Source: SAR86 cluster bacterium (GTDB lineage: Bacteria; Pseudomonadota; Gammaproteobacteria; Magnimaribacterales; Magnimaribacteraceae). Taken from it: a DNA stretch of 54,194 nucleotides. Each line of letters starts with the position of its first letter. Position 1 is the first letter of the stretch. Under the pieces are notes generated by a model. That model worked only from the letters and a program-made list of their open reading frames with translations, did no database searches and was not told the origin of the DNA. Location: the NCBI GenBank assembly GCA_022447065.1, contig JAKUUM010000014.1, positions 1 through 54,194 on the forward strand, written 5' to 3'. This document shows positions 51,423 to 54,194 of the stretch, piece after piece. The position numbers and the translations under genes were made by a program.

Positions 51423-52352
51423 ATGACCAAAGGACCGGCTAAAAAGATAGAGGATATTACAAAGGGTTTTGCAAAACATAATTATATTTGTAGTGAGCAA
51501 ATTTCTTCAGCAGTTTATTTAGCAAATGAATTAGAAAAACCTATTTTAGTTGAGGGACCACCAGGAGTCGGCAAAACAGAATTGGCCAATACAGCTGCTC
51601 TTTATTTCAAAAAGGATCTTTTGAGACTCCAATGCTATGAAGGTCTAGATGAAACTAAAGCTCTTTACGAATGGCGTTATGGTAAGCAACTTCTCTATAC
51701 ACAAATTCTTAAAGAACAAATGCAAGAAGTTTTAAAAGGGGCTAAGGGATTAAAAGATTCACTAGATAGGTTAATGGAATTTGAAGATATTTTCTTTTCG
51801 GAAAGTTTCTTAGAGGCAAGACCTTTGTTAAAAGCCCTTACTTCTAATAAAGGGTCGGTTCTTCTGATAGATGAAGTGGACAAATCTGATGAAGAGTTTG
51901 AGGCTTTATTATTAGAAATACTATCTGAATTCCAAGTTTCAATTCCAGAACTAGGGGTCAAGAAAGCCAAAATAAAACCCCTTGTCTTTTTAACCAGTAA
52001 CAATAGTAGAGAAATTAGCGATGCCCTCAAACGCAGATGCCTACATCTGTATATACCTTTTCCTGATGCAAAGCTTGAGAGGAAAATTATTAGAGCAAGA
52101 GTTCCTGAGATAAGTAAAAATCTACAGGTCCAATTAGTAAATTTCGTTCAGGGTTTAAGATCATTAGATTTAAAAAAACTTCCGGCTATAAGTGAAACTA
52201 TTGATTGGGCAAAAACACTTATCCTTCTTAATGCTAAAGAATTGAGTGAAGACCTAGCAAAAGAGACTCTTAATGTACTTTTAAAACACCAGCAAGACAT
52301 TGAAGTTGTGCAAAAAGAAGTGCCTAGACTTGTTATGGCTGCAGATGGTTAA
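51423..52352 (+). CDS. MoxR-type AAA+ ATPase
   Basis: This 309-residue ATPase has Walker A G45-PPGVGK-T52, Walker B LLIDEVDKSD (D150, E151), sensor 1 FLTSNNSREI and the arginine-finger region RRCLHLYIPFPD. MoxR ATPases act as chaperones that mature enzyme complexes, often with a VWA partner. The next gene, five bases on, is such a partner. The pair resembles CoxD-CoxE, which helps mature the CO-dehydrogenase family of molybdenum enzymes, but no coxL-like gene is in the window. Confidence 0.88.
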   Translation: MTKGPAKKIEDITKGFAKHNYICSEQISSAVYLANELEKPILVEGPPGVGKTELANTAALYFKKDLLRLQCYEGLDETKALYEWRYGKQLLYTQILKEQMQEVLKGAKGLKDSLDRLMEFEDIFFSESFLEARPLLKALTSNKGSVLLIDEVDKSDEEFEALLLEILSEFQVSIPELGVKKAKIKPLVFLTSNNSREISDALKRRCLHLYIPFPDAKLERKIIRARVPEISKNLQVQLVNFVQGLRSLDLKKLPAISETIDWAKTLILLNAKELSEDLAKETLNVLLKHQQDIEVVQKEVPRLVMAADG

Positions 52353-52357
52353 ACAAT

Positions 52358-53695
52358 ATGGACCGAGTTTTAACTGATTTCGTTAAAACTTTGAGAAACG
52401 CCAACATTCAAGTTTCTCCTGCTGAGACTCTTGACGCTATGGAGGTGATTGAAAAGATAGGTTATGACAATAGAGAACTATTAAAAAATACACTCTCATT
52501 TACTCTGCCAAAAACACTCGAAGAGAAGGAAAAGTTTGATAGTTGTTTTGAAGATTTTTTTAATGTTCAACCTTTGCAAAAAAAAGGACTATTCCAAACA
52601 AGAGAACCATCTCAACTTAGTGGGCAAGTTAATTCAGATTTAGCTCATCAATTACTTGAAGATAATCAAGCAGATATACAGCTTTCTATCTCCAAGGCAG
52701 CAGAAAAGGCCGAAATTAGAGAAATAAAATATTTTACTCAAAGAGCTGTCTTCTCAAGAAGAATTTTAGATATCATGGGTGTGGGCAGTCTGGAGGAAGA
52801 ACTTAGTCATCTTGGCCAACTTAATGAGAATGAGCTGCCTTCAGATTTAGAGCAACAATTAAGAAATCAACTCACTCAACTAAGAGAAAGAGTCTCTGAT
52901 TATGTCCAACAGCAGTTTCTGTTACATGGTGACGTTTCTGGTGAAAGGCTTAGGGAGCAAGTTTTTAAATCTATGAATATGGGTCAAATTGATCGATCTT
53001 ACTTACATGAAGTTCATTCTTTAGTAAGAAAAATGGCTAAGAAATTATCCAACTTGCATTCAAGAAGAAAGAAAAATTTTCGCCGTGGAAAACTTGATAT
53101 TAGAAAAACCATTAGAGATAACTGGGTAAATGAAAGTATTTTGTTTAATTTAAGATGGTCTTATAAAAAAATAGATAAACCAAAAATCCTAGTTATTTGT
53201 GATGTAAGTGGATCCGTAGGTGCGTATGCTCGTTTCATGCTCATGTTTATCTTCAGCCTCACTGAGGTTGTTTCAAAAATAAGAGCCTTTGTATTTTCTT
53301 CTTACTTAGGTGAAGTAACTGATGAATTTAAATCAAGTCAATTAGAGGAAGCTATCGAGTCAGCACTGTCAAAGTATGGAGGGGGATCAACAGACTATGC
53401 TCACTCTTTTTCTGACTTCCTAAGTCTTTGTTTGGATGACCTCGATAAAAAAACTACAGTAATAATACTCGGTGATGCCAGAAATAACTTTGGACCCGAT
53501 AAAGCTTTCTTATTGAAATCTGTATATGAAAGATCAAAACAAGTCTACTGGTTGAATCCTGAAGGAAAGTTCCGTTGGAATACTGGTGACTCAATCATGA
53601 ATACTTATTCTGCTTACTGTACCAAAGTATTTGAATGTGGAACTCTTGAGCAACTTGAAAGAGTTATTTATAAGCTTCTAAAGACTGCAGCTTAG
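52358..53695 (+). CDS. VWA domain protein, CoxE-like
   Basis: This 445-residue soluble protein has a helical N-terminal half and a von Willebrand A domain in the C-terminal third. The MIDAS metal motif is D282-VSG-S286 (CDVSGSVG), with GGGSTDY and LGDAR supplying the other loops. The pattern matches CoxE/YehP-like VWA proteins that pair with MoxR ATPases to assemble or modify large enzymes. It is five bases after the ATPase gene. Its target protein is not identified. Confidence 0.88.
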   Translation: MDRVLTDFVKTLRNANIQVSPAETLDAMEVIEKIGYDNRELLKNTLSFTLPKTLEEKEKFDSCFEDFFNVQPLQKKGLFQTREPSQLSGQVNSDLAHQLLEDNQADIQLSISKAAEKAEIREIKYFTQRAVFSRRILDIMGVGSLEEELSHLGQLNENELPSDLEQQLRNQLTQLRERVSDYVQQQFLLHGDVSGERLREQVFKSMNMGQIDRSYLHEVHSLVRKMAKKLSNLHSRRKKNFRRGKLDIRKTIRDNWVNESILFNLRWSYKKIDKPKILVICDVSGSVGAYARFMLMFIFSLTEVVSKIRAFVFSSYLGEVTDEFKSSQLEEAIESALSKYGGGSTDYAHSFSDFLSLCLDDLDKKTTVIILGDARNNFGPDKAFLLKSVYERSKQVYWLNPEGKFRWNTGDSIMNTYSAYCTKVFECGTLEQLERVIYKLLKTAA

Positions 53696-53750
53696 TCATT
53701 TCTTTCTTTTCCTTGTCTGTTACACTTAATTTAAATATAAAAGAAAAAAA

Positions 53751-54194
53751 TTGAATATTTACAAAAAGATTATTTTATCTGGAGCTATGATCTTCAGTTT
53801 AACCAGCTTATCAGCTCATAACTTGGAGCAGTCGGTAAATAGTGAAGATAGATCTCCAGATAATGTAGCCAGAGATATTTATCGTCATCCGTATGAGACT
53901 CTCAGTTTTTTTGGTATTAAACCAGATATGACTGTAGTTGAATTAAACCCTGGAGGGGGGTGGTACACAGAGATATTGGCAAATTATATTCATTATCCAG
54001 GAACTCTTATAACAGCTCAGGGTAGTTATTATTTTGAAGGATTCGAAAAGAAAATGAATAGTAATCCCATGTATGGGAGAGTGGAAATAGTAAATTTAGA
54101 TTCTACTTTAGCAAAACCTAATAGTGTAGAAGCCGTGCTTACATTCAGAAATTTGCATAATTGGTTAGGGCCTGAAATGGATTCTATTTTTAGA
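53751..54194 (+). CDS. Exported SAM-methyltransferase-like protein (partial, cut by window end)
   Basis: The last 148 codons open with TTG and encode a signal peptide (NIYKKIILSGAMIFSLTSLSA), then DRSPDNVARDIYRHPYETL and TVVELNPGGGWYTEIL. The latter is the class I SAM-binding loop with E and GGG. This is the pattern of the COG4798 group of predicted methyltransferases that carry a signal peptide. Why a SAM-binding fold would be exported is not known. The TTG start is supported by the signal peptide; the first in-frame ATG lies within the hydrophobic region. The 3' end is beyond the window. Confidence 0.75.
   Translation, partial: MNIYKKIILSGAMIFSLTSLSAHNLEQSVNSEDRSPDNVARDIYRHPYETLSFFGIKPDMTVVELNPGGGWYTEILANYIHYPGTLITAQGSYYFEGFEKKMNSNPMYGRVEIVNLDSTLAKPNSVEAVLTFRNLHNWLGPEMDSIFR

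Overview
The window looks like a piece of a low-GC (roughly 36-38 %, judged by eye), gene-dense chromosome of a free-living, probably marine gammaproteobacterium. The evidence is a Gram-negative envelope (TonB-receptor end, porin, lipoproteins, type II secretion), the gammaproteobacterial gsp gene order, tiny intergenic gaps, frequent 1-26 nt gene overlaps, TTG/GTG starts and many S9/M3/DUF885 peptidases, MFS carriers, SDRs and crotonases. This resembles SAR86-type or related oligotroph genomes, but that assignment is inference. I see no rRNA, tRNA, CRISPR array, insertion sequence, phage gene or origin. No stretch over 300 bases lacks a gene.

Layout. 1-121: end of a TonB-dependent receptor and its terminator. 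136-2631: two convergent MFS carriers. 2655-9661: a family-VIII-type esterase, a tandem HCCA-isomerase/kappa-GST-like protein, a GST, a four-His carotenoid-oxygenase-family enzyme and a secreted S9 peptidase. 9658-12614: an M3 dipeptidyl carboxypeptidase lipoprotein overlapping a heme-dependent oxidative N-demethylase-like gene. 12674-14801: small membrane protein, ferritin-like protein of unknown function, double VOC protein. 14776-15495: a YwaF/TIGR02206 membrane protein gene broken by one in-frame TGA. 15560-18405: ATP/ADP-translocase-like carrier, Rieske ferredoxin, crotonase, small lipoprotein. 18397-18545: a degenerate short-chain dehydrogenase tail. 18536-27218: a catabolic region with SDRs, a type I extradiol dioxygenase, FAH-family hydrolase, crotonases, acyl-CoA ligase and isoaspartyl peptidase. 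27295-30520: class I amidotransferase, TauD-type dioxygenase, SixA, serine hydrolase lipoprotein. 30579-34870: cytidylyltransferase-like enzyme, PPK2, porin, DUF47/PhoU-like protein and Pit, which look like a phosphate/polyphosphate set. 34900-46077: prepilin peptidase facing a gspCDEFGIJKLMN operon with no gspH. 46082-49170: SRAP/YedK, TetR regulator, DUF885 peptidase and a possible 35-residue membrane peptide. 49232-53695: class III aminotransferase, alpha/beta hydrolase, MoxR-type AAA ATPase and VWA protein. 53751-end: an exported methyltransferase-like protein cut by the window edge.

How the genes work together. The window contains most enzyme classes of a bicyclic-aromatic or lignin-type breakdown route: Rieske ferredoxin, SDRs, extradiol dioxygenase, HCCA-isomerase-like protein, GST, stilbene/carotenoid cleavage enzyme, FAH hydrolase, crotonases and CoA ligase. 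A ring-hydroxylating oxygenase alpha subunit is not present here, so the substrate is unknown. The phosphate set would bring phosphate through an outer-membrane porin and the Pit carrier, with PPK2 linking polyphosphate to nucleotides. The type II secretion system could export some of the signal-peptide hydrolases seen nearby, though most carry lipoprotein or ordinary signals and may stay in the periplasm. The most notable irregularities are the TGA-broken YwaF gene and the SDR remnant.
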